In this document: positions 25,173 through 34,397 of the stretch, in pieces
Numbering within the stretch: the first letter of the stretch is position 1
How the letters are laid out: each line of letters starts with the position of its first letter
Assembly: GCA_031291795.1 (NCBI GenBank)
Contig: JARLIJ010000267.1
Span: 1-55,137, forward strand
Source of the DNA: Acetobacteraceae bacterium
Lineage (GTDB): Bacteria; Pseudomonadota; Alphaproteobacteria; Acetobacterales; Acetobacteraceae
Length of the DNA stretch: 55,137 nt
Reading direction: 5' to 3'
Translations under genes and position numbers: made by a program
Notes under the pieces: generated by a model
The model's input: only the letters and a program-made list of their open reading frames with translations
What the model was told of the DNA's origin: nothing
The model's database searches: none

Positions 25173-26153
25173 ATGACCGCGACTCGTCTACGCATCGGCA
25201 TTGCCGGCGCGGGCCATTTCGGCCGCTACCATGCCTTGAAGGCCGCTGCCTCGGAGCGTGCGCGGCTGGTCGGCGTGTTCGACCCCGATACCGAACGGGC
25301 GAAGACCGTCGGGTGGGAGGCCGGGGTGCCCGAAATGGCGTTCGAACCCCTACTGGCCGGGATCGACGCGCTGATCGTCGCGGCGCCGGCCGAGGCGCAC
25401 CATGCGCTGGCCGCCGCCGCGCTGCGGGCCGGCAAGCACGTGCTCGTGGAAAAGCCGATCGCGGCCACGCTGGAGCAGGCCGACGAATTGGCCGCGCTGG
25501 CGACGGAGCGCCGGCTGGTGCTGCAGGTCGGGCACCTGGAGCGGTTTTCCGCCGCCTTCCGCGCGCTTGAGGGAAGGGCCGGCGCGCCGCTCTACATCGA
25601 GGCGACGCGCATCGCCCCGTTCAAGCCGCGTGGGACGGACGTGTCGGTTATCCTGGACCTGATGATCCACGACCTCGACCTCGTGCTGGCCTTGGTGGAC
25701 AGCCCGATCGAGAGCGTGGACGCGGTGGGGGCGCCGGTCGCCAGCCCGCGTGAGGACATCGCGAATGCCCGCATCCGGTTCGAGAACGGCGCGGTGGCGA
25801 CGATCACCGCCAGCCGGATTTCCCCGCGCACGGAGCGGCGGATGCGGATTTTCGCGCAGGACGCCTACCTGGCGGTGGATTTCGCGGCCCGCAAGCTGAC
25901 GGTGATCGGGCGGGAGCGTGGCCTGCCGGTGCCGGGTGTGGCCGGCTTCAGGATGGAAGAGGTGTCGTGGAAGGACCACGATTCGCTCGCCGCGGAACAC
26001 GCCGCGTTCGTCGCATCCGCGTTGGATGGCTCGCCAGTGCTGGTGGATGCCGCGGCCGGACGGCGCGCGCTGGCGGCGGCGCTGGCGGTGGGCGACAGCA
26101 TGAAGGCCTCGCAGGCGCGGATGACCGCGACCGGGTTGATCCACATCGGCTGA
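25173..26153 (+). CDS. Gfo/Idh/MocA oxidoreductase, GnnA-like candidate
   Basis: 326 residues with an N-terminal NAD(P)-binding Rossmann fold (RIGIAGAGHFGRYHALKAAA) and the family EKPIA motif (HVLVEKPIAATLEQA), followed by the substrate barrel with QVGHLERFSAAFRAL and ILDLMIHDLDLVLALVD. The gene is tail to tail with lpxB. In Acidithiobacillus a GnnA oxidoreductase of this superfamily is encoded beside lpxA/lpxB and makes the 3-keto sugar for amide-linked lipid A; the neighbourhood here suggests the same job, but the partner transaminase GnnB is not in the window. The superfamily acts on many sugars, so this remains a hypothesis. The frame is cleanly bounded and the start MTATRLRIG needs no adjustment. 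Confidence 0.85.
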   Translation: MTATRLRIGIAGAGHFGRYHALKAAASERARLVGVFDPDTERAKTVGWEAGVPEMAFEPLLAGIDALIVAAPAEAHHALAAAALRAGKHVLVEKPIAATLEQADELAALATERRLVLQVGHLERFSAAFRALEGRAGAPLYIEATRIAPFKPRGTDVSVILDLMIHDLDLVLALVDSPIESVDAVGAPVASPREDIANARIRFENGAVATITASRISPRTERRMRIFAQDAYLAVDFAARKLTVIGRERGLPVPGVAGFRMEEVSWKDHDSLAAEHAAFVASALDGSPVLVDAAAGRRALAAALAVGDSMKASQARMTATGLIHIG

Positions 26154-26169
26154 GACCGGGCGAGCTCGC

Positions 26170-27300
26170 CTACAGCAGCGCCAGCACCGCCTCGGCCGCG
26201 GCCTCGGACGGCAGCAACCCGCCGGGCGGACGCAGGGCAGCGAGCGGTGCGGCGACCGCGGCACGCTGGGCCTCTGCGACGGCCGAGTCGGTCAGCAAGC
26301 CGTTCAGCACCCAAGCCAGCCGCTCGGGCGTGCAGTCGGCCTGGATCAGCTCCGGGATCAGTTCACGGCCGGCGATCAGGTTCAGCACTGAGACGTATTT
26401 CACCTTGACCAGCCGCGTCGCGATCATCGCCGTCAGCGGGTTCACCCGGTAGGTCACCACCATCGGCACCCCCGCAAGTGCCAGTTCCAGCGTCGAGGTG
26501 CCGGATTTGGTCAGCGCGGCAGCCGAGGCGGCGAACGCGTCGTGCTTCTCCTCGGTCTCGCTGACCAGGATCGGCGACACCGGCCACGAGGCCGTGCCGG
26601 CGTGCACGGCTTCCGCCACCGTCCGCGCCACCGGCACCACCGGCACCAGCCCGGCCGGCAGGCGCTTCAGCGTCTCGCCCAGGATCGGCAGCAGGCGGGA
26701 GACCTCGGTGCGGCGGCTGCCCGGCATCACGGTCAGGATACGCGCGTCCTCTGCCAGGCCGTGGCGGGTGCGGAACCGGGCGGCATCGCCGGTCTCGGCG
26801 CCGCTCTCCAGGACCGGGTGACCGACAAACACCGCGGGCAGGTTGTGGCCGGCAAAATAGTCCGGCTCGAACGGCAGCAGGCACAGCAGGCGGTCCCACA
26901 GGCCGGGATAGTGCTTCACCCGGCCCTCCCGCCAGGCCCAGACCTGGGGCGCGACGTAATGCACGCGGGGAATTCCGAGCGGGGCGATGGTGCGGAGGAT
27001 GCGGTGGGTGAAGCTGGGGGAGTCGATCGTCACCACCACGTCGGGACGGCGGGCGGCGATGTCCTCGGCCGTCTGGCGCAGCCGCGCCCGCAGGCGCCGC
27101 AGTTGCGGCAATACCTCCAGCAGCCCCATCAGCGCCAGTTCGCGCATCGGAAACAGGCTGGCGAGGCCCTGCGCCGCCATGGCTTCTCCGCCGATGCCCG
27201 CGAATTCGATGTCCGGACGGCGCGCGGCGATCGCACGCATCAGGCGGGCGCCGAGGACGTCGCCGCTCTGCTCGCCGGCGATCAGGTAGAGCAATGTCAT
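26170..27300 (-). CDS. lpxB: lipid-A-disaccharide synthase
   Basis: GT19 glycosyltransferase that joins UDP-2,3-diacylglucosamine and lipid X to form the lipid A disaccharide at the inner membrane; 376 residues. Motifs: IAGEQSGDVLGARLM at the start, FAGIGGEAMAAQGL, LMGLLEVLPQLRRLR, VVTIDSPSFTHRI, HYVAPQVWAWREGR, CLLPFEPDYF and FVGHPVLE, then MPGSRRTEVSRLLPIL, TKSGTSTLELALAGVPMVVTYR and LIAGRELIPELIQ. ATG at 27300 is chosen: the open frame reaches 87 bases further upstream but that stretch lies inside a long inverted repeat. It is convergent with the Gfo/Idh gene, 16 bases apart. Confidence 0.97.
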   Translation of the reverse strand: MTLLYLIAGEQSGDVLGARLMRAIAARRPDIEFAGIGGEAMAAQGLASLFPMRELALMGLLEVLPQLRRLRARLRQTAEDIAARRPDVVVTIDSPSFTHRILRTIAPLGIPRVHYVAPQVWAWREGRVKHYPGLWDRLLCLLPFEPDYFAGHNLPAVFVGHPVLESGAETGDAARFRTRHGLAEDARILTVMPGSRRTEVSRLLPILGETLKRLPAGLVPVVPVARTVAEAVHAGTASWPVSPILVSETEEKHDAFAASAAALTKSGTSTLELALAGVPMVVTYRVNPLTAMIATRLVKVKYVSVLNLIAGRELIPELIQADCTPERLAWVLNGLLTDSAVAEAQRAAVAAPLAALRPPGGLLPSEAAAEAVLALL

Positions 27301-27344
27301 TGCGCGGCCGGTTGGTTCAGCGTCATATCGACAGGAGATAGAAT

Positions 27345-27449
27345 CTCCCCCTCCCCTTGAGGGAGGAGGTTGGGGGGAGGGGGCCAACCAGCACCGTCAG
27401 TAGCCGTGGGCCCCCGCCCCCCAACCCCCACCCTCAAGGGGAGGGGGAG
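27345..27449. repeat. long G/C-rich inverted repeat between lpxB and purS
   Basis: CTCCCCCTCCCCTTGAGGG...GGTTGGGGGGAGGGGG (27345-27383) is matched in reverse by CCCCCGCCCCCCAACCCCCA, then CCCTCAAGGGGAGGGGGAG (27410-27449), giving imperfect arms of about 40 bases with a 25-base loop. It lies between co-oriented genes and would form a very stable RNA hairpin. Repeats of this type are dispersed in many high-GC proteobacterial genomes. Confidence 0.8.
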
Positions 27450-27462
27450 AAGTGCCATCCCG

Positions 27463-27705
27463 TTACCCATCGACAGACACCCGGAAGCTCTCGATCACCA
27501 TGTTCGCCAATAGCTTACGAGCCATTTCCTCGGCCTCGGCCCGCGCCTTGGCGGGGTCGGTCTCGGCCAGTTCCAGCTCGATCACCTTGCCGGCGCGCAC
27601 ATCCTGCACGCCCTTGAAGCCCAGCGTCTCCAGCGCATGGGCGATCGCCTTGCCCTGCGGATCGAGCACGCCCGTCTTCAGCATCACGGTCACAACGGCC
27701 TTCAC
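27463..27705 (-). CDS. purS: phosphoribosylformylglycinamidine synthase subunit PurS
   Basis: Small subunit of the FGAM synthase complex (PurL-PurQ-PurS) in purine synthesis; 80 residues, the usual size. The sequence [20 protein letters not shown], then [20 protein letters not shown], is diagnostic. The start is a GTG at 27703-27705 overlapping the purC stop (GTGA), so translation is coupled to purC. PurQ normally follows PurS in this group; here an inverted repeat and lpxB follow instead. Confidence 0.95.
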   Translation of the reverse strand: MKAVVTVMLKTGVLDPQGKAIAHALETLGFKGVQDVRAGKVIELELAETDPAKARAEAEEMARKLLANMVIESFRVSVDG

Positions 27706-28466
27706 TGCATGATCTCCGGCCCTTTGAGGTCGCGCATCCCCGCCTCCGGCAGGATGCCGAGGCGCTTGGCGACCTCCTGGTACGCTTCCTCGACCTTGCC
27801 CAGGTCGCGGCGGAAGCGGTCCTTGTCCATCTTCTCGTTCGTCTTGCTGTCCCACAGCCGGCAATTGTCCGGGCTGATCTCGTCGGCCAGCACGATCCGC
27901 ATCTCCTCATTCTCCCACAACCGGCCGAATTCCAGCTTGAAGTCGACCAGCGTGATGCCGACGCCGAGGAACAGTCCGGTCAGGAAGTCGTTGATTCGCA
28001 GCGTCAAAGCGACGATGTCGTCGAGATCCGCGGTGCTCGCCCAGCCGAAGCACGTGATGTGCTCCTCGGACACCATCGGGTCCTTCAGCGCGTCGTTCTT
28101 GTAATAGTACTCGATAATCGAGCGCGGCAGGCGGGTCCCTTCCGGAATATTCAGCCGCTCCGACAGGCTGCCGGCCGCCACGTTGCGGACCACGATCTCC
28201 AGGGGCACGATCTCGACCTCCCGGATCAGCTGCTCGCGCATGTTCAGGCGCCGGACGAAATGGGTCGGGATGCCGATCTCGCCCAGGCGCATCATCAGGT
28301 ATTCGCTGATCCGGTTGTTCAATACCCCTTTGCCGGTAATGATGCCCTTTTTCTGGGCATTGAACGCGCTGGCATCGTCCTTGAAGTACTGCACGAGCGT
28401 GCCTGGTTCCGGCCCCTCGAACAGGATTTTCGCTTTGCCTTCATATAACTGACGGCGGCGGGCCAT
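27702..28466 (-). CDS. purC: phosphoribosylaminoimidazole-succinocarboxamide synthase
   Basis: SAICAR synthetase: joins aspartate to CAIR with ATP in purine synthesis; 254 residues. Motifs include [16 protein letters not shown] at the start, [58 protein letters not shown] and [19 protein letters not shown] 28466 is used, with AAGGGGA as ribosome-binding site; the frame is open 24 codons further upstream but through a Pro-rich unlikely segment. It is followed by purS with a 4-base overlap. Confidence 0.97.
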   Translation of the reverse strand: MARRRQLYEGKAKILFEGPEPGTLVQYFKDDASAFNAQKKGIITGKGVLNNRISEYLMMRLGEIGIPTHFVRRLNMREQLIREVEIVPLEIVVRNVAAGSLSERLNIPEGTRLPRSIIEYYYKNDALKDPMVSEEHITCFGWASTADLDDIVALTLRINDFLTGLFLGVGITLVDFKLEFGRLWENEEMRIVLADEISPDNCRLWDSKTNEKMDKDRFRRDLGKVEEAYQEVAKRLGILPEAGMRDLKGPEIMQ

Positions 28467-28571
28467 CGCGGTTCCCCTTGGCGGTCCGCCCGTAACGGGC
28501 GGCGGGGGCGGGTATAGCAGCGGTGCCCCGGGACACAAAGGCCGCGGTCCGATGCTGCTTTCGAGGGCAGG

Positions 28572-29285
28572 CTAGACCGGACGGAACGGCGCCGCATGCG
28601 GGCGGCCGGCGGCGAACAGCCAGATCGGCGGCGCATCGGCCGGCAGCGCGACCAGGGAGGCACAGACCGTGCCGAACCCGCCCCTCGGATCGATGTCGAG
28701 CTGGGACTGCGCCCCCCCGCCCCGATCCCCCAACAGCGCCGGCCAGTCGTGCCACCCCCCCGGTTCGGGCGGCGTTGCGGCCCGGAACCGCGGCAAATGA
28801 CGAGCGATTCTAGGGCTTTGCAGGTCATTCGGGTCGTGCGCCGTGACCATGTGCAGGCCTGCCGGCAGGGGCTCCACCACCGGCCTCCCCTGCCCCGTCC
28901 CCCGCACGAACAGGGCGCCAGCCGCGTCGGCGATCACCATGTTGAAGCCACGCCAGAGGCCGGCATCCAGCGCTGCGATGGCCTGCGCGCCGGCCGCAGC
29001 GGTGGGCTGCGAGACAGCCAGGATCGGCAGCGCGCCGCGGCTGCGCTTGCCGGCCTCGGGCCCCAGCGTGCCGGGCCGGTTGAGCACCGCCGCCACCACG
29101 CCCGAGGGGCCCAGCGCCATCCAGGTGCCCCCGGCACTGCGATCCCGCCCCCCGATCACCCCCGGATGCTCCGGCCACCAGGCAGCAGGCGGGTCCCAGG
29201 CGCGGTCGACCCGCTCGTCGCGGTTGGCGGCGAGGGCGACCGGCCAGCGATGGCCAGGGCGGATCAGGACGACGACGGTGCACAC
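28572..29285 (-). CDS. NRDE (TANGO2-like) family protein
   Basis: 237 residues of the Ntn-fold NRDE family, named for a conserved Asn-Arg-Asp-Glu, seen here as LAANRDERVDR. Members begin Met-Cys-Thr-Val, with Cys2 as the likely nucleophile, so I place the start at the GTG at 29283-29285 to give MCTVVVLIRPG. An in-frame ATG at 29297 gives four more residues. GGTWMALGPSGVVAAVLNRP and NMVIADAAGALFVRG are further conserved segments. The molecular role of bacterial NRDE proteins is not established; the human homologue TANGO2 is linked to mitochondrial lipid and haem handling. It lies 105 bases downstream of purC's start on the same strand. Confidence 0.85.
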   Translation of the reverse strand: MCTVVVLIRPGHRWPVALAANRDERVDRAWDPPAAWWPEHPGVIGGRDRSAGGTWMALGPSGVVAAVLNRPGTLGPEAGKRSRGALPILAVSQPTAAAGAQAIAALDAGLWRGFNMVIADAAGALFVRGTGQGRPVVEPLPAGLHMVTAHDPNDLQSPRIARHLPRFRAATPPEPGGWHDWPALLGDRGGGAQSQLDIDPRGGFGTVCASLVALPADAPPIWLFAAGRPHAAPFRPV

Positions 29286-29664
29286 GCCTTCCAGCATGAC
29301 CGAGGCGCCTCGGAAGACAATCCGCGCGCAGCACCCGCGACGCAGCACTGGCATGCACCGGGGGCTGGGAGGCCGGCGCGCGGCATCCCAATATCCGGTA
29401 CCATTCCGGGACCGGATCCGGACCGGTCCGGATCCGGACCCTGGCTGGCTCAGAAACGTGTCACGACCGGCGCGGTTCTGTGGCCCGAAATGACACAAAA
29501 AGGGCACAAAACGCGGCATGATCGGGCCAGCCCGCTGCCCCCATCAGACGCGGGCGCCCGATTCGTCAGGGTCCCCGACCCGCCGGCGTGCGCCGCGCGA
29601 CCAGCCCTGCGTTCCCTCCCGTGCAGGTTCGGTGCAGGGAAACCGGGTGAACTTTCCCGACCCG
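29286..29664. other. intergenic stretch with long palindrome
   Basis: 379 bases without a gene. It holds a perfect 26-base palindrome at 29412-29437 and an AT-richer segment near 29488-29520. A weak stem TTCCCT...AGGGAA lies at about 29611-29641, just beyond the stop of the Hint protein gene, and might terminate it. No promoter could be assigned. Confidence 0.6.
29412..29437. repeat. 26-base perfect palindrome
   Basis: CCGGATCCGGACC followed directly by GGTCCGGATCCGG. It contains nested palindromes (CCGGATCCGG twice and GACCGGTC), so several alternative hairpins or a dimeric protein site are possible. It lies about 130 bases upstream of the NRDE start. Confidence 0.85.
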
Positions 29665-32600
29665 CTAGGCCGCCGTGCGCCGGGCAGGCTCTCCGAACAG
29701 CGGATAGCGCGTCGCGCCGACCAAATGCAGCACCACTTCCAGCGCCCCGTCGATCCCCTCGAACAAGGCAAGGGGGATCCCCGCATCGCCACTGGTCCAG
29801 CGCAGGTCGTCGGCCGGCTCGTAGCCGTGGAAGCCATCCGCCAGCCGGCCATCCGACGCCTCGATCGACCTGACGCGCATGCCCTGGCGCAGGGTGACGC
29901 GCCGCAGGGCCACGCCGAGCGATCGGGGATCGCGCACCAGGCCAAGCTCTGCCGGCACCGCGTCGCGGGAGGCAATGCGCACCGAACCGGGCCGATCGGC
30001 AAGGTGGAAAACGACCAGTTCGCCGCGCCGCGCCGCCGCCTCGATACGCTGCCCGTCGACCAGCAGATGCAGGTCGGGGTCGTCGGTCAACGGCGGCAAG
30101 GTGCGCGGACCCGCGCGATCGAGGAAGCGGCGCCAGGCGGCATCGACGATCGGACCGCCGGTCAGCACCGGCGCGCAGGGCTCCTGCGGCGGCAGGCCCC
30201 AGCCGGCGTTGGCGTTCTGGAACAGCCACCGATTGCCGTCATCGCGATAGCTCTCGGCCGGCGCGCCGTCGGCCACCAGCACGTCATGCGATTCCAGTTC
30301 GATATGATACAGCGAGACTTCCTGCGCGCGATCGTCCCAACGGATCGAACGGTGGTTCACCAGGAACTCCACCGGGATCAGCACGTCGTCCACGAACAGC
30401 GCATGGGCCTTGGTCACGCGCAGGTCGCGGTACGGCACGTTGGGACCGATCGCGTTGCGTTCCACGATCACCGGCGTGGCGGCACTGCGCTTGCCGCGGG
30501 CGACTTGCTGGCGGCCAACGCCGACCCACAGGATCGGCCGGACCGCGCCGCTCGCGGTCAGCACAAGGTCGCCGGCCGAAAGGCGTTCGACCGGCATTTC
30601 GCCCCCCGGCGTGGCGATCATCGTGCCGGCACAGAAACAGAGCACCGTGAGCGAGCTGGTGACCGCCGTGCTGCTGCCGACACCGTCGGTGACGGTCCAG
30701 GAGATCGTGCGGCCGTTGTCTGCCAGATGGTTGGTCGGATCGCCCGCGAAACTGTAGGCCACCGACTGCAGTGCCGCCTGGTATTGCGCGATGGTTGCGC
30801 TGCCGGTGAGGTTCAGCACGCCGGTTCCGCCATGGTAGGTGCCGGTGATGCCGTTCTGGTCCGTGAAATCAAGCGTATCGCCGGCCAGGAAGCCGCTGCT
30901 GATGCTGACGCTCGCGCCGGTCAGGATGCCGCCGCTGTCCGGATCGCTGACGGTCAGGCCGGGATCGAGCACGATGGGGGCGGCGTTCTCCGGATAGGTC
31001 ACCGTTCCGCCGGCCGTCACGACCGGGGGTTCGTGCACCACGTCCAGCGTGCTGGTGGCGCCGGCGGAGGAAACCACGCCGTCATTGACCGACCAGGTGA
31101 TGGTGCGGCTGGTGCTCGCCCCGCCGGTCGGATCGCCGGTGGTGGGGGAGAAGATGTAGCTGACCGATTCCAATGCGGTCTGGTACGCCGCGACCGAGGC
31201 GACTCCGCTAAGGGTCAGCACGCCGTTCGCGTAGCTGCCGGAAATGCCGTTCTGGTTGGTGAAGTCCAGCGTGTCGCCGGCAATCGAGCCGCCGATGGTG
31301 ATCGTGGCACTGCTGATGTCGCCGCCGCTGTCGGGTGCGGCGAGCACCAGGCCGGCATCGAGCACGACCGGCGCGGTGCTGCCGCCAAGGTAGCTGACCG
31401 TCGCGCCGGCGGTGATGGTCGGGGCCGCGTGGACGACATCGAGCGTACTGGTGGCCGCGGTGCTTGCAAGTACGCCGTCATTCACCGTCCAGGCGATCGA
31501 CCGGGTCTGATGCGTGTTGCCGACGGTCGGATCGCCGTTGCTGGGGGCGAAGCTGTAGGCGACCGAGTCCAGCGCCGCCTGGTAGGTCGCGATGCTGGCG
31601 CTGCCGCTCAAGGTCAGCGTTCCGCTGCTGAAGCTGCTGGACAGCCCGCCGGGCGTGCCGACCGTCAGCGTATCGCCAGTGACGAAACTGCCGATCACGA
31701 CGGTTGCGCTGGCCAATGTGGCGCTGGACGCATCGCTCACGGTCAGCCCGCTGTCGAGCTTCACCGCCGCCCCGCCGCCGGTGAACGTCACGGTCGTTCC
31801 GGCCGTAACGACCGGGGCATCGTGCACGGTGACCGATGAGGTCGCGGTCGGGCTGGTGATGATGCCGTCGCTGACGGTCCAGTCGATCGTGCGTGACCCT
31901 GCGGTGGCGCCGGTCGAGGAGAAGGTGACGCTGTCGAGCACTTGCTGGTAATGCGCGACCGTGTCGTTGCCTGTCAGCGTCAGCGTATCGGTGCTGGACG
32001 AGAACGTGAACGCGATGTTGGTGCCCGAGACGGTGGCGGACATCGTATCGCCGAACGCGCTCGAGCCGCCCGCCACCGAGACCGTGGCGGAGGCGAGGTT
32101 CTGGCCATCCGCGTTCGTGACGGTTGCCGTGGAGTCGAGCGTGATCGCCGTGGCGTTGTGGATGTAGCTGAGCGCGCCGCTGGCGGTGACCGTGGGCGTC
32201 GAGAGGAAAGCCAGGTCGGCGGGTGGCGAAGCGGACGTCGTGGTCTCCTGGTAGACCCGCGTGAGCGACGCGCCCTTGGAGGGCGTCATGCTGCTTTCGT
32301 AGATGCCGCTGCTGGAACCGGCGTTCCCGCTGGCGATGTAGAAAAGGCTGTCCTGCGTGTCCAGGACGATGTTCCTGGGCTGTTCGGCGGCCGCGCCGGA
32401 ATAGAGTGTCGAGACTGAAGTAATCGTGACGTTGCCGCTTTTGACCGTGAAAGGCGCGCTGAAGATATAGTCGTCGGCGGTGCTGGCGCCGTTCGAGGCC
32501 GTGAAGAACAGGGTGTGCGTTGCGACGTCGACCGCGATACCGGTCAGGAAGCTCTCGTTGGGATTGCTGACCGCCAGGATGTTCTGGACAGACGCGCTCA

Positions 32601-33897
32601 ACTCGCTGTTCAGGGTCGTGACCGACCCGTTGGCCATGTTGCCGACGTCGATGTTGTTCGTGACCTGGTTGTTGGAATCGCTGTCGATGAAGAAGATCAG
32701 GTTGTCGGTCTGGTCCAGCGAGAGGCTGATCGGGGTCAGCACGTTCGCGCTCGTCGCCACGGCCGTGACGGCATGCGTGGTGATGTTGATCTTGTAGACG
32801 CCGGCGACGATGGTGTCGTTGTCGGTACCCGGTCCGGCGCTGCCATAGCCGAAATACAGGTACCCGTTCGGCTGATCCAGCGCGAGGCCGCCCAGCGAAT
32901 AATCGCCGGGAAAGTCGGTCGGCGCATTGAAGATGCTGACCGGCGCGCCCCCGGACAGGCTGCCCACCCGGATATTGTCGGTGCCGCTCGGGCTTGGGTT
33001 GACGCCGTCGCTGTTGTCGATGAAGAAATATTCGTTCAGTGGCGCATCGATCGCCAGACCGGCAAAGATCTGGACATAGGTATTCGACTGGTCGCTGATG
33101 ACATCGGTCGTCGTGCCGACGATGGTGCCGGTGACGCCGATCTGCTCGATCCGCGTGAGCGACGTTGCCTCACCTGCGTTGAAGTCCGCGAACAACTGGT
33201 TGGTGGTGAGGCTGAGCTCGTCCGGATAGGCGCTCATGGTCGCGGCGGTGAACGGTGCGGACACATCGATCGTGCCGGTGTTGACGTCGAGCCCCCAACT
33301 GCCGCCACCTGCGGCCGCACCGACCAGATGGGACGCAGCGGCGATGGTGGCGCCACCGGTCGCCTGCGACAATTGCTGGAGGAACGCGGTGCCGGCGGCA
33401 TCCTGTGCGACGTCGCACCCATAGATCTGGATATCGCCGCCGGGCTGCAGGGCCGCGCCGATCGCCGCCAGTTGGGCGGTATAGTCGGCGATGGTGCCGG
33501 CATCGAGACGGGTGTCGCCGAGCGCGATTTCGCCATCCTGGCCGTGGGCGACGATGTCGATGGCGGCAAGGTTCGTGATGTGGTGGCTGGTCAGCCAGTC
33601 GGCGATCTGCTGCACGCCGTCCAGGGCCGGGTCGAGCACGACGGCGATGACGCCCGGCGCGACGCCGCGCGCAAGGAGTTGCGCATCCGGAACACTGCCA
33701 TCGATGAAGACGACCTGCCGGAGCGGCGCGGTATCATCGCCGGCGCGATGGGGGGCATCCAGGGTGCCGCCGTCCGGCGCCTGGCTCTGCGGCAGCGGAT
33801 CGCTTGCCGTCGCGTTCGCGATGTCGACCGCCCAGGTTGCATCGTCCGACGCCCCCTGGTGCGTCCTGGACGGATGGCGGTCGCCTCGTTGCGTCAT
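29665..33897 (-). CDS. DUF4347, propeller, four-repeat, Hint exoprotein
   Basis: A 1410-residue multi-domain protein, start ATG 33897 after a GAGGGGGGA ribosome-binding site. Residues about 61-205 are a DUF4347 domain (QVVFIDGSVPD, IDIVAHGQDGEIALG, IQIYGCDVAQDAAG). About 225-560 resembles a beta-propeller (GLALDQPNGYLYFGYG, FFIDNSDGVNP). About 566-1083 holds four tandem repeats of 110-130 residues, each ending SRTI.WTV.DG and separated by AP.VTAG linkers. At about 1084 a Hint domain starts (CFCAGTMIATPGGEMPVERL), followed by a Hint-associated C-terminal region. No signal peptide is present; DUF4347 proteins are usually large surface or secreted proteins, so type I secretion is likely but no transporter is nearby. 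The Hint part may self-cleave. Confidence 0.88.
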   Translation of the reverse strand: MTQRGDRHPSRTHQGASDDATWAVDIANATASDPLPQSQAPDGGTLDAPHRAGDDTAPLRQVVFIDGSVPDAQLLARGVAPGVIAVVLDPALDGVQQIADWLTSHHITNLAAIDIVAHGQDGEIALGDTRLDAGTIADYTAQLAAIGAALQPGGDIQIYGCDVAQDAAGTAFLQQLSQATGGATIAAASHLVGAAAGGGSWGLDVNTGTIDVSAPFTAATMSAYPDELSLTTNQLFADFNAGEATSLTRIEQIGVTGTIVGTTTDVISDQSNTYVQIFAGLAIDAPLNEYFFIDNSDGVNPSPSGTDNIRVGSLSGGAPVSIFNAPTDFPGDYSLGGLALDQPNGYLYFGYGSAGPGTDNDTIVAGVYKINITTHAVTAVATSANVLTPISLSLDQTDNLIFFIDSDSNNQVTNNIDVGNMANGSVTTLNSELSASVQNILAVSNPNESFLTGIAVDVATHTLFFTASNGASTADDYIFSAPFTVKSGNVTITSVSTLYSGAAAEQPRNIVLDTQDSLFYIASGNAGSSSGIYESSMTPSKGASLTRVYQETTTSASPPADLAFLSTPTVTASGALSYIHNATAITLDSTATVTNADGQNLASATVSVAGGSSAFGDTMSATVSGTNIAFTFSSSTDTLTLTGNDTVAHYQQVLDSVTFSSTGATAGSRTIDWTVSDGIITSPTATSSVTVHDAPVVTAGTTVTFTGGGAAVKLDSGLTVSDASSATLASATVVIGSFVTGDTLTVGTPGGLSSSFSSGTLTLSGSASIATYQAALDSVAYSFAPSNGDPTVGNTHQTRSIAWTVNDGVLASTAATSTLDVVHAAPTITAGATVSYLGGSTAPVVLDAGLVLAAPDSGGDISSATITIGGSIAGDTLDFTNQNGISGSYANGVLTLSGVASVAAYQTALESVSYIFSPTTGDPTGGASTSRTITWSVNDGVVSSAGATSTLDVVHEPPVVTAGGTVTYPENAAPIVLDPGLTVSDPDSGGILTGASVSISSGFLAGDTLDFTDQNGITGTYHGGTGVLNLTGSATIAQYQAALQSVAYSFAGDPTNHLADNGRTISWTVTDGVGSSTAVTSSLTVLCFCAGTMIATPGGEMPVERLSAGDLVLTASGAVRPILWVGVGRQQVARGKRSAATPVIVERNAIGPNVPYRDLRVTKAHALFVDDVLIPVEFLVNHRSIRWDDRAQEVSLYHIELESHDVLVADGAPAESYRDDGNRWLFQNANAGWGLPPQEPCAPVLTGGPIVDAAWRRFLDRAGPRTLPPLTDDPDLHLLVDGQRIEAAARRGELVVFHLADRPGSVRIASRDAVPAELGLVRDPRSLGVALRRVTLRQGMRVRSIEASDGRLADGFHGYEPADDLRWTSGDAGIPLALFEGIDGALEVVLHLVGATRYPLFGEPARRTAA

Positions 33898-33933
33898 GGT
33901 CGTGTCCCCCCTCGATTCCGGCGGCTGGCACAA

Positions 33934-34397
33934 GCAGGATTGCCGGCCGTATCGTTTCGTGCTGGCCGTGGGCGCGCCGGGACGGCTGGATTAATGGCGC
34001 CCCGGTTCGGAAGCCAGCAAAAATTATCGTTACATACACGTATCCGCGGATGCGCCGCTTGTAACACGAATCTCATGAGTCGATTCGCTTGACCCGGCCC
34101 GTCCGGGGCATTAGCTTTGGTCAAGTTCTCGTGTCGTTAACTTCGGCCGACAGGTCATCCTCGCGGTGCCGCCGGGCACTGCGACATAACAAAATTGTGT
34201 ACGACAGGACGGATACCAAACAGGAACGACAGACGTCAGCACCATCGATCAAGTGTCGCGGGCGATAAGTGTCGTAGTCGCGGTTATTGCCGTGGCCACG
34301 GGACAAAGCCGTGGTAAACGTTTGGCACACAGGATGAATCGCGCTACATGGCGACAGCCAAGCTTGCAAATATGCGGGCGCAACGGGGAGATACGGC
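33934..34397. other. divergent promoter region, no gene seen
   Basis: About 460 bases between the Hint protein and the first collar gene. It is visibly richer in A/T than its surroundings (for example around 34018-34045 and 34185-34210), as expected of a bidirectional promoter region. Short palindromes (ACAAAATTGTGT near 34191, CGCGGGCGATAAGTGTCG near 34256) are present, but no -35/-10 pair could be named with confidence. Confidence 0.5.

Noticed and set aside
27345-27449. Simple rho-independent terminator of purS
   Set aside because: The arms are about 40 bases with a long loop and no T-run, which fits a dispersed repeat better, although it may still affect transcription.
29518-34092. Plus-strand frames opposite the Hint exoprotein that look repetitive
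   Set aside because: The repetition is inherited from the tandem repeats of the true minus-strand gene.
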